Positions 1 to 10,577 of a stretch of DNA of 64,000 nucleotides are shown in pieces. A model generated the notes under the pieces. The model was not told where the DNA came from. It saw nothing but the letters and a program-made list of their open reading frames with translations, and made no database searches. Numbering within the stretch: the stretch's first letter is position 1; each line of letters opens with the position of its first letter. The position numbers and the translations under genes were made by a program. The DNA lies in NCBI GenBank assembly GCA_016933695.1, contig JAFGAL010000008.1, positions 1-64,000 of the forward strand. Reading direction: 5' to 3'. This stretch comes from Candidatus Zixiibacteriota bacterium (GTDB taxonomy: Bacteria; Zixibacteria; MSB-5A5; GN15; PGXB01).

Positions 1-471
1 ATCGTTCTCGATTCGAATCTGTATCAGGCATATATCAATCTGGGCGATATCAATCAGGCGCAGGAGCAGTACGATCAGGCCGAACCGTATTATCGTCGGG
101 CGGCCGAGATCGATCCCCGGAAAAAAGACGCCTTCACCAAACTGGGAACCCTGTACGCCCGTCAGCAGAAATTCCCGCAGGCCGATGACATGTTTCGTCA
201 CGCGGAGGGCATCGCTGATTTAAGTGCGATCGACCTGCTCAACTGGGGCAATGTGTATCTCGCGACCGGACAGGGCGAACCGGCCATTGAACGATACCGC
301 ACAGCACTGGGGCTCGATCCGAATTTCGCCCGGGGATATTTCAATCTCGCGGTGGCATACCGCAATTTCAATTATCCGGTCGATTCGGTGCGGACGAATC
401 TGGAGACCTGCCTGCGCCTGGATCCGACCTTCGCGCCGGCCAGAGACCTGCTGGAGCAAATCGGCAATTGA
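1..471 (+). CDS. TPR repeat protein, C-terminal part (5' end outside window)
   Basis: Frame 1 is open from base 1 to the stop at 471; repeated TPR-like helices (YINLGDINQAQEQYDQAEPYYRRAAEIDP, RYRTALGLDPNFARGYFNLAVAYRN). Confidence 0.85.
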   Translation: MVLDSNLYQAYINLGDINQAQEQYDQAEPYYRRAAEIDPRKKDAFTKLGTLYARQQKFPQADDMFRHAEGIADLSAIDLLNWGNVYLATGQGEPAIERYRTALGLDPNFARGYFNLAVAYRNFNYPVDSVRTNLETCLRLDPTFAPARDLLEQIGN

Positions 472-487
472 ACGTTTGTGTCGTGAT

Positions 488-1423
488 TTAATACTTCTTG
501 CGTCGTTCCACGACGAAGTTCGATCCCGGAAGTGATTTCGAATATTTTTTCAGGTCGGCCAGCATGTGCGACATCTCGCCGACGTGGTTGAACGTGTCAC
601 CGTGATTGACCAGCACCGCGACCGAAATGGTCAACAGACGAAACGTCTCAATCTCCCCCTTGCGGTTGGTGGTGGTAATGGTGCCGCGTTCGCGGTCGCG
701 TTCGGCGTACCGAAACGGAACCAGCGTATCGAACACCTTGATCACGTTTTCACAGACCAGCGACACCAAATCGGACGGGATGATATAGATAAAATCATCG
801 CCGCCGATATGCCCGACAAATCCCTCACGGCAGATATCGAACACACAGTCGCGGATGATCCGCGCGGTCAGTTTGATCACGCGGTCGCCGTAGTAATACC
901 CGTAATAGTCGTTGTAGGGTTTGAAATCGTCGATATCGGCATAGCAAACCGCGAAGTCCGCTTCAAGCTTGAGCAGGCGTTCGATTTCTTTCTCGATCAA
1001 TCCCGGTCCGGGCAGACGAGTCGAGGGATTGAACGAAATGTCGCGGGCGGAGCGCTCGGCGATCATGCGCAGTTCCGCCTCGAACAATTTCTCCCGCCAC
1101 TTTCCCCTGAGAAAGCCGTCGGCACCGTTTTGAAAGCCCGCGATCAGATCGGACTCATTCGGTTGCGGATGGTAGAGCACGGTCGGAATGGCCGCCAGGA
1201 AAATATGGCTTTTCACCAGCCGCACCAGTTCCAGTTCATGGTTGAAATCCCCGTCACCCGCGATAATCGCCAGATCGAGATGGTACCGTTGAGACAGGAT
1301 CAGCAGTTCGTCCAGAGAACGATAATAGTGCAGGGAGATTTTGCTTTCGGCAAACGCTTTCGAGAGAAAGAAAGCGATATCGACTCCCTCCTGGCGGATG
1401 GCACAGTGAAACATGTCAGGCAT
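488..1423 (-). CDS. GGDEF-domain protein with N-terminal receiver-like region
   Basis: YADIDDFKPYNDYYGYYYGD and HIGGDDFIYI motifs; the track start at 1486 overlaps xerC, so a start at 1423 or 1414 is more likely. Confidence 0.8.
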   Translation of the reverse strand: MPDMFHCAIRQEGVDIAFFLSKAFAESKISLHYYRSLDELLILSQRYHLDLAIIAGDGDFNHELELVRLVKSHIFLAAIPTVLYHPQPNESDLIAGFQNGADGFLRGKWREKLFEAELRMIAERSARDISFNPSTRLPGPGLIEKEIERLLKLEADFAVCYADIDDFKPYNDYYGYYYGDRVIKLTARIIRDCVFDICREGFVGHIGGDDFIYIIPSDLVSLVCENVIKVFDTLVPFRYAERDRERGTITTTNRKGEIETFRLLTISVAVLVNHGDTFNHVGEMSHMLADLKKYSKSLPGSNFVVERRKKY

Positions 1424-2342
1424 TCTCCATGGCAACGGCCTTTTCCCGCGGATGGAATTCCCGATGCACCGACAGCAGGTATTCACGGTCGACCTGCGTG
1501 TAAATTTGCGTGGTGGTGATACTGGCGTGCCCCAGCAGTTCCTGCACCGTGCGCAAATCCGCGCCGCCGTCGATCATGTGCGTGGCGAAACTGTGCCGGA
1601 ACACGTGCGGCGTGACCTTTTTGGCGATGCCGGCTTTCAGGGCATACTTCTTGATGATTTTCCACACCCCCACGCGCGAAAACGCGGTTCGGTTGCGCGA
1701 CAGGAACAAATGGTCGCTTTCGCATTCGGCCCGAAGCGCCTCGCGCACGGCGGTCAGGTATTTTTCCACGGCTTCGCGGGCATATCGTCCAAAGGGCACC
1801 AGACGCTCTTTGTTTCCTTTGCCGATCACGGTGATAAACCCGACTTCGCCGTACACCGCCGACATTGTCAGGTTGATCAATTCCGAGATACGCACTCCCG
1901 TGCCGTACAACACTTCAAGCATCGCGGCGTCGCGAATACCGTTCGGGGTGGTTTGGTCCGGTTGCCGGAGGATGGTCTCGATATCGGCGACCGACAGGTA
2001 ATCGGGATGATAGCGGGCAATGCGCGGCACCCGGGCGTATTCGAAGGGATTGTCCGCCACCAGTCCCCGCTCGGCCAGGTACCGATAGAAACTGCGCACC
2101 GATGAAATCTTGCGGGCAATCGATGCGGGGCGGCGGTTGGCCGAACTCAGGCGGGCGAGAAAGTCATTGACCGTCCGGTAGGTAACCGCATAATCGCCGT
2201 GTATCTTAAACAGCTTCCGAAACTCAGTGATATCCCGCCGATAGGCCTGCACGCTGTTGGAGGACAGCCCGCACTCCAGTTCGAGATGCAGAAGATACTC
2301 GGCAAGAATCGGCTCGTTTTGTCGTATGTCGGTCATAGGCAT
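1416..2342 (-). CDS. xerC: Tyrosine recombinase XerC/XerD family
   Basis: GTGVRISEL, HVFRHSFATHMIDGGADLRTVQELLGHASITTTQIYTQVD; about 300 aa. Confidence 0.9.
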   Translation of the reverse strand: MPMTDIRQNEPILAEYLLHLELECGLSSNSVQAYRRDITEFRKLFKIHGDYAVTYRTVNDFLARLSSANRRPASIARKISSVRSFYRYLAERGLVADNPFEYARVPRIARYHPDYLSVADIETILRQPDQTTPNGIRDAAMLEVLYGTGVRISELINLTMSAVYGEVGFITVIGKGNKERLVPFGRYAREAVEKYLTAVREALRAECESDHLFLSRNRTAFSRVGVWKIIKKYALKAGIAKKVTPHVFRHSFATHMIDGGADLRTVQELLGHASITTTQIYTQVDREYLLSVHREFHPREKAVAMENA

Positions 2343-2345
2343 CCG

Positions 2346-3095
2346 TCATCTTCCTGCGGCGGCAAGCACAATACCGCAGACGGGGATCACTCCCGCGTGT
2401 ATCAGCGCCTTACGCGCTTCCTGCATGGTCGCCCCGGTCGTGAACACATCATCGACCAGCGCGATCCGCTTTCCCGCAAGGTTGTCACCGTCGACCGCAA
2501 AAGCCCCGGCGATGTTTTTCCAGCGATCGGCCGGGTCAAGCCGGGCTTGATCGCGGGTTTTCCTGATCTGCCACAAGGTGGTATCGTCGACCGGCAGTTG
2601 CAGGCCGTTTCCCAGTATATCGGACAAAATGCCCGCCTGATTAAAGCCCCGTCGCTTTTCCCTGCGGCTATATAAAGGAATCGGCACAATATCCTCAGGA
2701 TCAAGCGCCGCCAGCCGCTTTCCGTGGGCATCGAGAAGACGTCCGGCGAAAAACCGCCCTACTTCATGGAAACCGTGATATTTGAACTCATGAATGCCCG
2801 ACCGCAGGGGATCGACATACGATCCAAGTGCAAACACCGGCATGCTGTCCTCCGGCGGGCACTCCCGGCAGACGGTCCCGTTCACGAGGATGCCACCACA
2901 ATTCATGCAAAATGGCTCGGTCAGGATATCAATCCGATGGATACAATCCGAACACAGCAGACGGTCGCAGAGATCGGCCTGACTACCACATAGCAGACAT
3001 CGCGGCGGATAAATAAAATCCAACACATGCGGCAAACCCAGTTTTTTTGCCGCCAGGTGTGTCCATGTCATCGCGGAAACGGTGTTGGTCGCCAT
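2346..3095 (-). CDS. ComF family phosphoribosyltransferase-like protein
   Basis: N-terminal CxxC zinc-finger region (CLLCGSQ...CMNCGG) and PRPP motif IALVDDVFTTGATMQEA. Confidence 0.88.
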   Translation of the reverse strand: MATNTVSAMTWTHLAAKKLGLPHVLDFIYPPRCLLCGSQADLCDRLLCSDCIHRIDILTEPFCMNCGGILVNGTVCRECPPEDSMPVFALGSYVDPLRSGIHEFKYHGFHEVGRFFAGRLLDAHGKRLAALDPEDIVPIPLYSRREKRRGFNQAGILSDILGNGLQLPVDDTTLWQIRKTRDQARLDPADRWKNIAGAFAVDGDNLAGKRIALVDDVFTTGATMQEARKALIHAGVIPVCGIVLAAAGR

Positions 3096-3177
3096 CGCTA
3101 TCTCCTGCGAACGAAAGTACGGTTTTGGAAACCTTGGCGCAACAGAGAATTACCGATGAATTTCGGAGAGAGAATGT

Positions 3178-3813
3178 CTACCATTGCCGCATGTAGGCAC
3201 GAAGCGTGTCGGCAATGGGGGATTCGGGCATGAGTTCGATATATTTATTCCAGTGGAGTTTGGTGCGTTCGAAATCGTTCAGACTGCTGTACACCACCCC
3301 CAGATTGAAATGCGCAATGGCATGATCGGGATCAAGTGATATTGCCCGTTGCAGGGCCTGCAGGGCGTTATGCCACTCCCCGACCGCATGCAGGCAGGCG
3401 CCAAGATCGGTATATATGTCGGCACTGCTTGAATCGATTTCCAGTGCGCGGCGATAGCAGGCGACGGCCGTCGCGTACTTGCCCTGATCCATGTTGATAT
3501 TACCCATCGCGATCAATTTGTCATAGTCTTCGGGAAGATCGATATTCACCGTAGCCATATCCCCGGCGGAGGCGTTTTCCATGCCGGAAATATCAGAGTG
3601 CTGAAATTCGGAGTGAGGTCGTTCGGGACGCGCCTTGTACAAGACATAGCCGACTCCGCAGATCACGATCAATGAGATCAGGACGATCATATCACGGCGA
3701 AACAGACCGACAAGGCCGGACGAATTTTTCCCGACGGGCTTTCCGCATCCGTTGCAATAAACGGCCTCGGAGGCCAGCGGTGCACCACAGGCGGAACAGG
3801 CAGGCGTATTCAT
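3178..3813 (-). CDS. Zinc-ribbon / transmembrane / TPR protein
   Basis: CSACGAPL...CNGCGKP zinc ribbon, one hydrophobic segment, TPR repeats; start chosen at internal Met (track start 3855). Confidence 0.75.
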   Translation of the reverse strand: MNTPACSACGAPLASEAVYCNGCGKPVGKNSSGLVGLFRRDMIVLISLIVICGVGYVLYKARPERPHSEFQHSDISGMENASAGDMATVNIDLPEDYDKLIAMGNINMDQGKYATAVACYRRALEIDSSSADIYTDLGACLHAVGEWHNALQALQRAISLDPDHAIAHFNLGVVYSSLNDFERTKLHWNKYIELMPESPIADTLRAYMRQW

Positions 3814-3867
3814 GTCGTTCCCTTTGCTCTGATTTCCCATGTTCTCCCTGAACACCGCCCGGACCGA

Positions 3868-5337
3868 TTAGTTCCGGATTTGTCGCGGCGGATGATTGAT
3901 CAACAGCGAATCGACCGCCTGTTGATTCTTTTTCAGGCGGATATAGTAATACCCGGTTTCGTGGGTATCCGCCCCGGGCGGAGTCGAGATTCCGGCATAT
4001 CGATAGGTCGTGTTGAATCCGCGGCATTTGGATATCAACCGCTCGCGCCCGAACCGCAGGGTGACATGTCCCTGGTCATCGAAATTCCCCACCAGCACGA
4101 AATAGTCCGGGAAACGCAGGTACTCGGTCATCGGATTGAATCCGTTCTGCCCGATGTCTTCTGACACCAGCCCGTAAATGTCATGATAGCGTTTGTCGGT
4201 GTAATAGGGAATCCGCCCGACATCGGTAATCGAGATAACGGCATCGGATGGCAGGCTGTCGATCCAGGCGATCAGACTTCGTTGCGCACTCATGACCGTC
4301 ACTTCGGTTTCAATTTTGGCATCGATCGCCGCATACGGCGCAAACAGCGTCACCATGCCGACCGCCAGCACCACGCGCAAACCGCGCGTGTCGTATTTCG
4401 AGACCACCAGCGCGGCGACCAGAATCAGCAGTGGCAAAAACGCCGCCATGTATCGAAAATGGAAATTCATGATCGGATCGACCAGCGAACTCACAATGGC
4501 CTGCACAATAAAAAGGGTTACGGCCACAGTCAGGGTCTTGTCGCGCAGACGGTCCCGGAGCGCTATGATTCCCCCGGCCGCAAACAGCAGTGTCAACGGC
4601 AGATAATACAACAGGGTTCTGCCCATCGGGCCGAACCCGTATTCCACTCCGCCCATTTTGGTATAGAACGTATTGGGGAAAATATATCCGAATTCAATCA
4701 GGCGGAACAGCATAATAAACGCCGTGGCCATAACCAGGGCGAGTCCGTTAATCAACAGGTACCGGATATCGTTTTTCTTGTTCAGATGGTCCACGATTGC
4801 CGTTGTCGCAATCAGGACAAAACCGACAATGAATCCTTCCGGGCGGTTCAGCACCAATATCGCCAGACCGGGCACGGACCAGTACGATCGCCTGAGACAG
4901 GCCACCATCCCGCCCGCCAGTGCGAACGCGTACAATCCCAGTTCCAGCCCGCTTACCGCCCAGAACGCGGTAATGGGCGACACCAGATACGCCGGACCGG
5001 CCAGCCACACCCATGCGGATTTATCATTGTGATAGTTCCAGAACCAGATTCCCCCTGCCAGTGCACTGAAGACCACGCCGAGTATTTTGGCGCAGAGATA
5101 CGTTGACAGACCAAACTTGTATAGCAACGCCAGCAGCAACAGCCAGAGAAAATTGGAATACCCCTCGACCGGTTTGTCACCGATATTGAATACCATCCCG
5201 TGCCCGTCGGCGAAATGTTCGGCGTACCGGAACGTGATAAAGGCGTCGTCGATGGAATACTCCCAGAAGGTTATCACGAACAGGATGAACAGAACCAACG
5301 ACAGGGCAAAGGTGATATAACGATAACTCGGTTTCAT
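3868..5337 (-). CDS. Polytopic membrane glycosyltransferase-like protein (arabinofuranosyltransferase/GT-C like)
   Basis: 489 aa, many TM segments, [24 protein letters not shown]...VEGYSNFLW motif. Confidence 0.7.
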   Translation of the reverse strand: MKPSYRYITFALSLVLFILFVITFWEYSIDDAFITFRYAEHFADGHGMVFNIGDKPVEGYSNFLWLLLLALLYKFGLSTYLCAKILGVVFSALAGGIWFWNYHNDKSAWVWLAGPAYLVSPITAFWAVSGLELGLYAFALAGGMVACLRRSYWSVPGLAILVLNRPEGFIVGFVLIATTAIVDHLNKKNDIRYLLINGLALVMATAFIMLFRLIEFGYIFPNTFYTKMGGVEYGFGPMGRTLLYYLPLTLLFAAGGIIALRDRLRDKTLTVAVTLFIVQAIVSSLVDPIMNFHFRYMAAFLPLLILVAALVVSKYDTRGLRVVLAVGMVTLFAPYAAIDAKIETEVTVMSAQRSLIAWIDSLPSDAVISITDVGRIPYYTDKRYHDIYGLVSEDIGQNGFNPMTEYLRFPDYFVLVGNFDDQGHVTLRFGRERLISKCRGFNTTYRYAGISTPPGADTHETGYYYIRLKKNQQAVDSLLINHPPRQIRN

Positions 5338-5340
5338 GGT

Positions 5341-7488
5341 CTAATAATCGGGATAGGATTCGCCCCCGGTGGCGCGGCGAACGGCGATAACGCCTTTCAC
5401 TTTCTTGATTCGCTTCAGGACGCGCTCCAGCTGACTGAGGTTGTTGACTTCGATAACGATCTGCCCGACCGAGCTGATGTCGGAAATATCGATATCCACG
5501 CCGCGGACGTTGGTGTCGTTGTCGGCGATGGCGTCGGTGATATCGACCAGGACGTTCTTGCGCGGCTCGACCTTGACTTCCAGCTGCACCACGAAGGTCT
5601 GATCACGGGTGACATCCCATGACACCGGGATAAGGCGTTCCGGATCATTGGCCAGGCTCTGGATGCTGGGACAGTCGGCGCGATGAATGGTGACCCCGCG
5701 CCCGCGCGTGATATAGCCGACGATTTCCTCGCCCGGCACCGGCTGACAGCATCCGGCGAAACGGAACATCATGTTCGACAGACCCTGCACCTTGATCCCG
5801 CGTTCGGAACGGAACCGCTCCAGCACCTGCTCGACCACCGATTCCTTTTTCTCCTCATCCGTGGGAATGATTTTCATCGCGACATGCTGGGCGGATACCT
5901 GCCCGTTTCCCAACGCGTAAAACAGGTTGCTGACCGAATTGAGCGACATCCCCTGCGCAATCTCCAGCAGTTCCTCGTCACCCGGCAATTTCACCCGGCT
6001 CTTTTTCAACTCCCGTTCCAGCAGTTCGCGCCCGAGCGCCACCGCCTGATCGTATCCGGCCTGCTTGAGCCAGCGGCGGATGCGCGACTTGGCGTTGGAC
6101 GTGGTGACGATTTTCAGCCAGTCCTGCGAGGGGTGACGATGCGGGCTGGTGATCACTTCGACCTTGTCACCGGACTGCAATGGCGTTGTCAGGGGACGAA
6201 TCCGTCCGTTGATTTTGGCTCCGCTACAACGCAGGCCGACTTCGGTGTGAATGGCAAAAGCAAAATCGAGCGCCGTGGCCCCGGCGGGAAGGTGCTTGAT
6301 CTCGCCCCTGGGGGTATACACGTAGATGTCATCGGTGAACAGGTCGATCTTGAGATATTCCAGGAACTCCGAGGGGTTGGTCATGTCTTTCTGCCATTCG
6401 AGCACGTCGCGAAGCCAGGCCATCTGCTGATCGGCCTTGTCCATTTGCTGACGGCCCTCTTTATACAGCCAGTGCGCCGCGATACCGTTTTCCGCGATAT
6501 GGTGCATCTCACGGGTGCGGATCTGCACCTCGATCACCTTGTTTTCCGGCCCGAAGATGGCCGTGTGCAGGGACTGGTAATTGTTCGGCTTGGGATTGCC
6601 GATATAATCGGCGAACTTGCGCACCACCGGGTTCCACAATTCATGCACCACGCCCAGCGCATGATAGCATTCCGCCTTGGTGGTGGTGATCACCCTGATG
6701 GCGAACAGGTCGGAGATTTGATCGAACGGCACATTGCGGTATTGAATTTTACGATAGATCGAATCGATGTGTTTGGCGCGGCCGTACACCTGCGCCTTGA
6801 TCCCCGCCTCGAAAATCGCCCGGCTGATCGGTTCGACCACCTGCTGGATATAGTGTTCGCGTTCCTCGCGGGTCAGTTCGACTTTTTGCACCAGCTCGGA
6901 ATACACATCCGGCATGAGAAACTTGAGCGACAGATCCTCCAGTTCGGTTTTGACCTTGGCGATACCGAAGCGATGCGCCAGCGGAGCATACACCTCTCGC
7001 GTTTCCTGCGCGATTCGCTTGCGCTTGCGCGGCTGAAGGTATTCCAGGGTACGCATGTTGTGCAGGCGGTCGGCCAGTTTGATCAGGATAACCCGGATAT
7101 CGCGCGCCATCGACAGCAGCATCTTGCGGAAATATTCCACCTGCTGTTCCTCGGCCGATTTGAATTCCACCTGTCCCAGCTTGGTAACCCCGTCCACCAG
7201 TTCCGCGATTTCGTCGCCGAATTCCTGTCGAAGACCATTCAGGCCGATCGGCGTGTCCTCGACCACGTCATGCAGAAGTCCCGCGGCAATGGTGGTGGAA
7301 TCGAGATGCAGTTCCGCCAAAATCAGTGCCACATTCAGACAGTGCACGGTAAATGGCTCCCCGGATTCGCGGATCTGTCCCTCATGCGCCTTGATACTGA
7401 ACTCATGCGCCCGACGAATCAGACTGATATCGATATTGGCGTTGAACGCCTCGACCTGAATAATAAACTCCGCCAGATTCATAAACAC
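5341..7488 (-). CDS. rel: RelA/SpoT family (p)ppGpp synthetase/hydrolase
   Basis: HD domain (LLHDVVEDT), synthetase domain, TGS and ACT-type C-terminus; 715 aa. Confidence 0.95.
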   Translation of the reverse strand: MFMNLAEFIIQVEAFNANIDISLIRRAHEFSIKAHEGQIRESGEPFTVHCLNVALILAELHLDSTTIAAGLLHDVVEDTPIGLNGLRQEFGDEIAELVDGVTKLGQVEFKSAEEQQVEYFRKMLLSMARDIRVILIKLADRLHNMRTLEYLQPRKRKRIAQETREVYAPLAHRFGIAKVKTELEDLSLKFLMPDVYSELVQKVELTREEREHYIQQVVEPISRAIFEAGIKAQVYGRAKHIDSIYRKIQYRNVPFDQISDLFAIRVITTTKAECYHALGVVHELWNPVVRKFADYIGNPKPNNYQSLHTAIFGPENKVIEVQIRTREMHHIAENGIAAHWLYKEGRQQMDKADQQMAWLRDVLEWQKDMTNPSEFLEYLKIDLFTDDIYVYTPRGEIKHLPAGATALDFAFAIHTEVGLRCSGAKINGRIRPLTTPLQSGDKVEVITSPHRHPSQDWLKIVTTSNAKSRIRRWLKQAGYDQAVALGRELLERELKKSRVKLPGDEELLEIAQGMSLNSVSNLFYALGNGQVSAQHVAMKIIPTDEEKKESVVEQVLERFRSERGIKVQGLSNMMFRFAGCCQPVPGEEIVGYITRGRGVTIHRADCPSIQSLANDPERLIPVSWDVTRDQTFVVQLEVKVEPRKNVLVDITDAIADNDTNVRGVDIDISDISSVGQIVIEVNNLSQLERVLKRIKKVKGVIAVRRATGGESYPDY

Positions 7489-7577
7489 ATTATACGCGAT
7501 AATCGGCTTGCTGGCAACTACAAGTGTCTTCCAAACAACAGATTCCGGGAAGCGATTGTCCGGCGGGACGATAATTA

Positions 7578-8324
7578 CTATTTCCGTTTATTCAGTTCAC
7601 GAAGGGTGTCATATTTCCGGTAATTCCGGCGGCTGGACAGCATCGCAATATACCATCCCTCCCAACCGTCCAGAAAACCGCCCCGAAGGATAAAGTGACG
7701 GTAAAATGTCCCGACCGCTCTCAGCCAGACCGCAAGGCGTCCGGAAGTACGCCCGCGATCGTGCATTTCTTGCGCGGACAACCTGGCGTAGCGATCCCCC
7801 TTGGCATGAAACGCGTGCAGGTCGGGGTAGGAATAGTGTAACAGGGGATGTTTCAAACGACCCGGCGGGCCGTCGAGTTCGACATGTTCATGCACCGCCG
7901 ACGATGAAAACCGGCCCCGGCCCCGGCGAAACAGCCGCACCACGTAATCCGGGTACCACTGTGAATGATAAATCCAGCGATCGAGAAAACAGGTTAACCG
8001 CGGCAGACGATATCCGGCGCAGGACGAATCCGACGAACACGTATCGCGAATTTCAACGGCCAATCCCGACGACACCACCTCATCGGCATCCAGCGACAGA
8101 ATCCACTCCCCGGTCGCCTGCTCGATACCGTACTGCTTGGTCGGCCCGTAGCCCATCCATTCCGGGGAATGTATTTTGGCGTTGTATGATTCGGCGATTT
8201 CGACCGTGCGGTCTTCGGACTGGCTGTCGACGATGATGATCTCATCCACCCAGCGAATCGAATGCAGACAACGGGCGATATTCCGTTCTTCGTTTTTCGT
8301 GATTATCACCGCGGAAATTCGCAT
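7578..8324 (-). CDS. Family 2 glycosyltransferase (WaaE/KdtX-like)
   Basis: MRISAVIITKNEERNIARCLHSIRWVDEIIIVDSQSEDRTVEIA...LSLDADE; ATG at 8324 overlaps the stop of the upstream gene. Confidence 0.85.
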   Translation of the reverse strand: MRISAVIITKNEERNIARCLHSIRWVDEIIIVDSQSEDRTVEIAESYNAKIHSPEWMGYGPTKQYGIEQATGEWILSLDADEVVSSGLAVEIRDTCSSDSSCAGYRLPRLTCFLDRWIYHSQWYPDYVVRLFRRGRGRFSSSAVHEHVELDGPPGRLKHPLLHYSYPDLHAFHAKGDRYARLSAQEMHDRGRTSGRLAVWLRAVGTFYRHFILRGGFLDGWEGWYIAMLSSRRNYRKYDTLRELNKRK

Positions 8325-9430
8325 CACGACACCGTCAGTCCGGTCGCCGCCAGGGCCGTTTCGAATGCCGCGAAGGCCTGCCCCGGCGTGATGTTGAAAA
8401 TATCGTCGCCGCCCGGTGACAGCACCAGACCGTACTCCTGCCCGTACGGACGCCACTGACGATACACGCCGCTGAACTCGGGATACATCCCGACCACCGG
8501 GACCCGGAACGACCGCGCGATATGCACCACCGCCGTATCCGCCGTAATCAGCAGATCGAGATTGGCGATCACGGCCGAGGCTTCGATTATACTCAGCCTT
8601 TCCGGCACCTGGTACACGCCGTCGGCAAACGGCTGTTGCAGTTCATCGCCTTTGTGCCGGTCGGGCGGTGATGTGAGGATTATTATCTTACTATTGGGAT
8701 ATTTCTCGCGGATCATTTCCACCAGTTTTTTCGATTTTGCATATCCCCAGATACGATTGGGCAGACGAACCGAAAGATTAATTCCGATTGTCACGCCGCC
8801 CGTGTCGGGAAGACTGTCCAAAAAATCCTTCGCCCTTTGCATTGCGGTGTCGGGGATAAACGGCGGTGCGAATCCGTCCGGCACCGCCGGATCAAGCGCG
8901 AATGCTTTCAGCAGTTGCAGATTGATGGTGATGATATGATCGTGACTGCCGGTGAAATCATGATTGTAATCATAGTACCGTGCGAATCGCTTTTTACCGA
9001 CCCCGATCCGGACCCTCCCGACCGAACACAACTGCGAAAGAAAGAGCGTCGTCACGGAATCATCGCCGAGCAAATCGACCACACAGCCGAATTTCTCTTT
9101 GCGGATGGCGCCGACTTCCTTGATATCCTTGAAAATACTGCGGCGATAGATAAAAATTTTATCGAAACGCGGATCGTTGCGAATCAGCGCGATATTGCGA
9201 TCCGACGCCAGTATGCCGATTTTGACCTGTGGGAATCGTCGCTTCACTTCATCGATCAGCGGAAACGAACAGATCGTGTCGCCGAGACGGTCGGGACGAA
9301 GAAACAGCACCGAGCGCAATCGAGAACCGTCAAGCGGTGTCAGTCCGGCGCGTCCCTTTTTCAGGAACACGCGAAACAGCGCAAAGAACGCCGCCTTGAT
9401 CCTGAACTCCAGCGGTTTCAGGCGATTCAT
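8324..9430 (-). CDS. Glycosyltransferase family 9 (heptosyltransferase-like)
   Basis: LFLRPDRLGDTICSFPLIDEVKRRFP...TADTAVVHIARSFRVPVVGMYPE. Confidence 0.88.
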   Translation of the reverse strand: MNRLKPLEFRIKAAFFALFRVFLKKGRAGLTPLDGSRLRSVLFLRPDRLGDTICSFPLIDEVKRRFPQVKIGILASDRNIALIRNDPRFDKIFIYRRSIFKDIKEVGAIRKEKFGCVVDLLGDDSVTTLFLSQLCSVGRVRIGVGKKRFARYYDYNHDFTGSHDHIITINLQLLKAFALDPAVPDGFAPPFIPDTAMQRAKDFLDSLPDTGGVTIGINLSVRLPNRIWGYAKSKKLVEMIREKYPNSKIIILTSPPDRHKGDELQQPFADGVYQVPERLSIIEASAVIANLDLLITADTAVVHIARSFRVPVVGMYPEFSGVYRQWRPYGQEYGLVLSPGGDDIFNITPGQAFAAFETALAATGLTVS

Positions 9431-9431
9431 C

Positions 9432-10577
9432 TCAGGTCCTCTCCGCGCGTCCGGCTTCGGATTCGGTCATCGGGCCGAATTCCCGAAATACGTCCTGCAT
9501 TTCATGATACACCTGCTCGACCGTGATATCGTACACATCGTCTTCGCTTTTGGCCAGCACCATGCCGGCCTCCTGACCGTACGGCCGCCATAATTTGTAT
9601 TCGTTCATGAACCGTCGGTACAATCCGACCACCGGGACCGTGAACGACCGCGCGATATGAATCAGCGACGTGTCCGGCGAAATGAACACATCGAGTTGCG
9701 ACAACAACGCCGCGACCTGTACCAAATTCCGCCCCGGTGGGATCAGATGCACGGCACGATCGAATGACCGCAACAGCATCTCCCCGAGATTACGTTCCCG
9801 CGGGGCGGTGATGATATACACCGTGCATTGGTCATATTCCGCGAGAATGCGACGGATCAATTCGGTCGATTTCTCGACACCCCAGAATCGCGAGGGCGCC
9901 CCCGCTGAGAGATTCACGCCGATTCTCGGTCCCGACGACGTCGTCTGTTCATAAAACCGTTTGGCGTCCGCCAGATCATCATCGGATACGTATGGCCGGG
10001 CCAGTCGCCCCGTCTCCGACGGATCCATGCCGAACGCCGTTGCGATGTACAGGGTATGATCGATAACATGGTTTTCCTGGGTCAGCGGGTGCGTGAAATT
10101 GAAATTGTAGTACTCCCGAAACCGGGTCTTGCCCATCGCAACAGTCGGGACACCCCGCGCACAGAGATGAGTCAGAAACAACGCCGTGACCGAATCACTG
10201 CAGATCATGTCAACCACGCAGTCGAATTTGATACGGCGAATGGCGTTAAGATCACTTAGATCGCGACGGGCGTTTTTGCGATAAAGAAATATTCCGGCAA
10301 AACGCGGATCGTGTTTGATCAATCCGACATTGCGCGGCGATGCCAGCACATATATTTCCAGTTGGGGATGGCGTGCCTTAAGGGCATCGAACAGCGGCAG
10401 GGATACGAACATGTCGCCGATTTTTTCCGGACGGATAATCAGGATTTTTTTCATGCCGGAAAGATCCAGGGTTCCCTCGTGATGATCGCTTTTGCGGACC
10501 AGGAGAAAGAAAAGTCGTAGTACCATGGCTTTGACCGCCCGCTCCAGCGGTTTGAGTTTGTGCATGAGTTTGTTCAC
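9432..10577 (-). CDS. Glycosyltransferase family 9 (heptosyltransferase-like)
   Basis: IIRPEKIGDMFVSLPLFDALKARHP...SPDTSLIHIARSFTVPVVGLY. Confidence 0.88.
   Translation of the reverse strand: MNKLMHKLKPLERAVKAMVLRLFFLLVRKSDHHEGTLDLSGMKKILIIRPEKIGDMFVSLPLFDALKARHPQLEIYVLASPRNVGLIKHDPRFAGIFLYRKNARRDLSDLNAIRRIKFDCVVDMICSDSVTALFLTHLCARGVPTVAMGKTRFREYYNFNFTHPLTQENHVIDHTLYIATAFGMDPSETGRLARPYVSDDDLADAKRFYEQTTSSGPRIGVNLSAGAPSRFWGVEKSTELIRRILAEYDQCTVYIITAPRERNLGEMLLRSFDRAVHLIPPGRNLVQVAALLSQLDVFISPDTSLIHIARSFTVPVVGLYRRFMNEYKLWRPYGQEAGMVLAKSEDDVYDITVEQVYHEMQDVFREFGPMTESEAGRAERT

Noticed and set aside
566-1519. 317-aa plus-strand ORF opposite the GGDEF gene
   Set aside because: Antisense shadow of a gene with clear diguanylate-cyclase motifs
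1416-2342. Tyrosine recombinase as marker of an integrative element
   Set aside because: XerC/D-type sequence among housekeeping genes; no att repeats, tRNA target or phage genes seen nearby
5683-7623. 646-aa ORF antisense to rel
   Set aside because: Mirror of a strongly conserved RelA/SpoT gene; His/Asp/Gln-rich composition typical of antisense translation
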